A stretch of DNA of 64,000 bases from Certhia americana (lineage: Eukaryota > Chordata > Aves > Passeriformes > Certhiidae): positions 96,140,966 to 96,204,965 of the forward strand of contig CM031857.1 of the NCBI GenBank assembly GCA_018697195.1. The letters run 5' to 3'. The notes under the pieces were generated by a model. That model was not told the origin of the DNA. It saw nothing but the letters and a program-made list of their open reading frames with translations, and ran no database searches. This document shows positions 63,834-64,000 of the stretch, piece after piece. A program made the translations under genes and the position numbers. Position 1 is the first letter of the stretch. The number at the start of each line of letters is the position of its first letter.

Positions 63834-64000
63834 GAGAGTAATGTAATGGCAAAATGAGTTTGACATTTTTTGTCTAAGCTGTAATAGAACCAGCTCTGAA
63901 CTGGCATATGTTTTACCAGCAATGAAAGATAAAAAGCCTGCCAATATCCACTAGAAAGATCAAATTTTCTTTCCTAATTTTCCTTTGGCATAAGATGTGG

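Noticed and set aside
63618..63922. Frames rich in Phe/Trp/Gly (plus) or Lys/Gln/Thr (minus)
   Set aside because: Translation of the G/T-only tract; low complexity.
1..64000. tRNA, rRNA, CRISPR, operons, phage or integron features
   Set aside because: None seen. Intron-exon structure, CR1 LINEs and LTRs show a vertebrate nuclear genome, so prokaryotic feature types do not apply.

Overview
This window looks like nuclear DNA from a bird. It is AT-rich and intron-dominated, with one sharp CpG island, many decayed CR1 LINE copies and avian endogenous-retrovirus LTRs. There are no operons, no tRNA or rRNA genes and no CRISPR array. The species cannot be named from the sequence, but CR1 density plus the LTR type fit a neoavian bird best.

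The only host gene I can support is the 5' end of ANOS1 (KAL1, anosmin-1), transcribed on the minus strand. Coding exon 1 (24896-25081) encodes the signal peptide and the first cysteines. Coding exon 2 (901-948) encodes the next 16 residues. Both exons are in phase 0 with clean GT/AG sites, and a 23,947-bp intron 1 separates them. The rest of the gene (remaining Cys-rich/WAP region and fibronectin type III repeats) lies beyond base 1. The promoter sits in a CpG island (about 23.6-25.5 kb) with an inverted CCAAT box, GC boxes and a five-run G-quadruplex-type tract on the coding strand.

Layout: 1-900, start of intron 2; 901-948, exon 2; 949-24895, intron 1 with three CR1 copies (about 2.9-3.4, 6.9-7.85 and 20.0-20.35 kb); 23.6-25.5 kb, CpG island with exon 1; 25.5-64 kb, intergenic DNA upstream of ANOS1. 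The intergenic part holds a long defective CR1 (28.4-30.8 kb), a small CR1 RT fragment (35.2-35.5 kb), a transposon-rich cluster (42.3-47.2 kb), two trinucleotide microsatellites (53.7 and 55.95 kb), and an unexplained segment open in frames on both strands near 63.0-63.56 kb.

The most unusual item is a 591-bp inverted-repeat element at 43310-43900. Two near-identical LTR-like arms face each other, starting TG and ending CA, inside one perfect 6-bp target duplication. This looks like one integration event that used two U3-type ends instead of the usual U3 and U5 ends.
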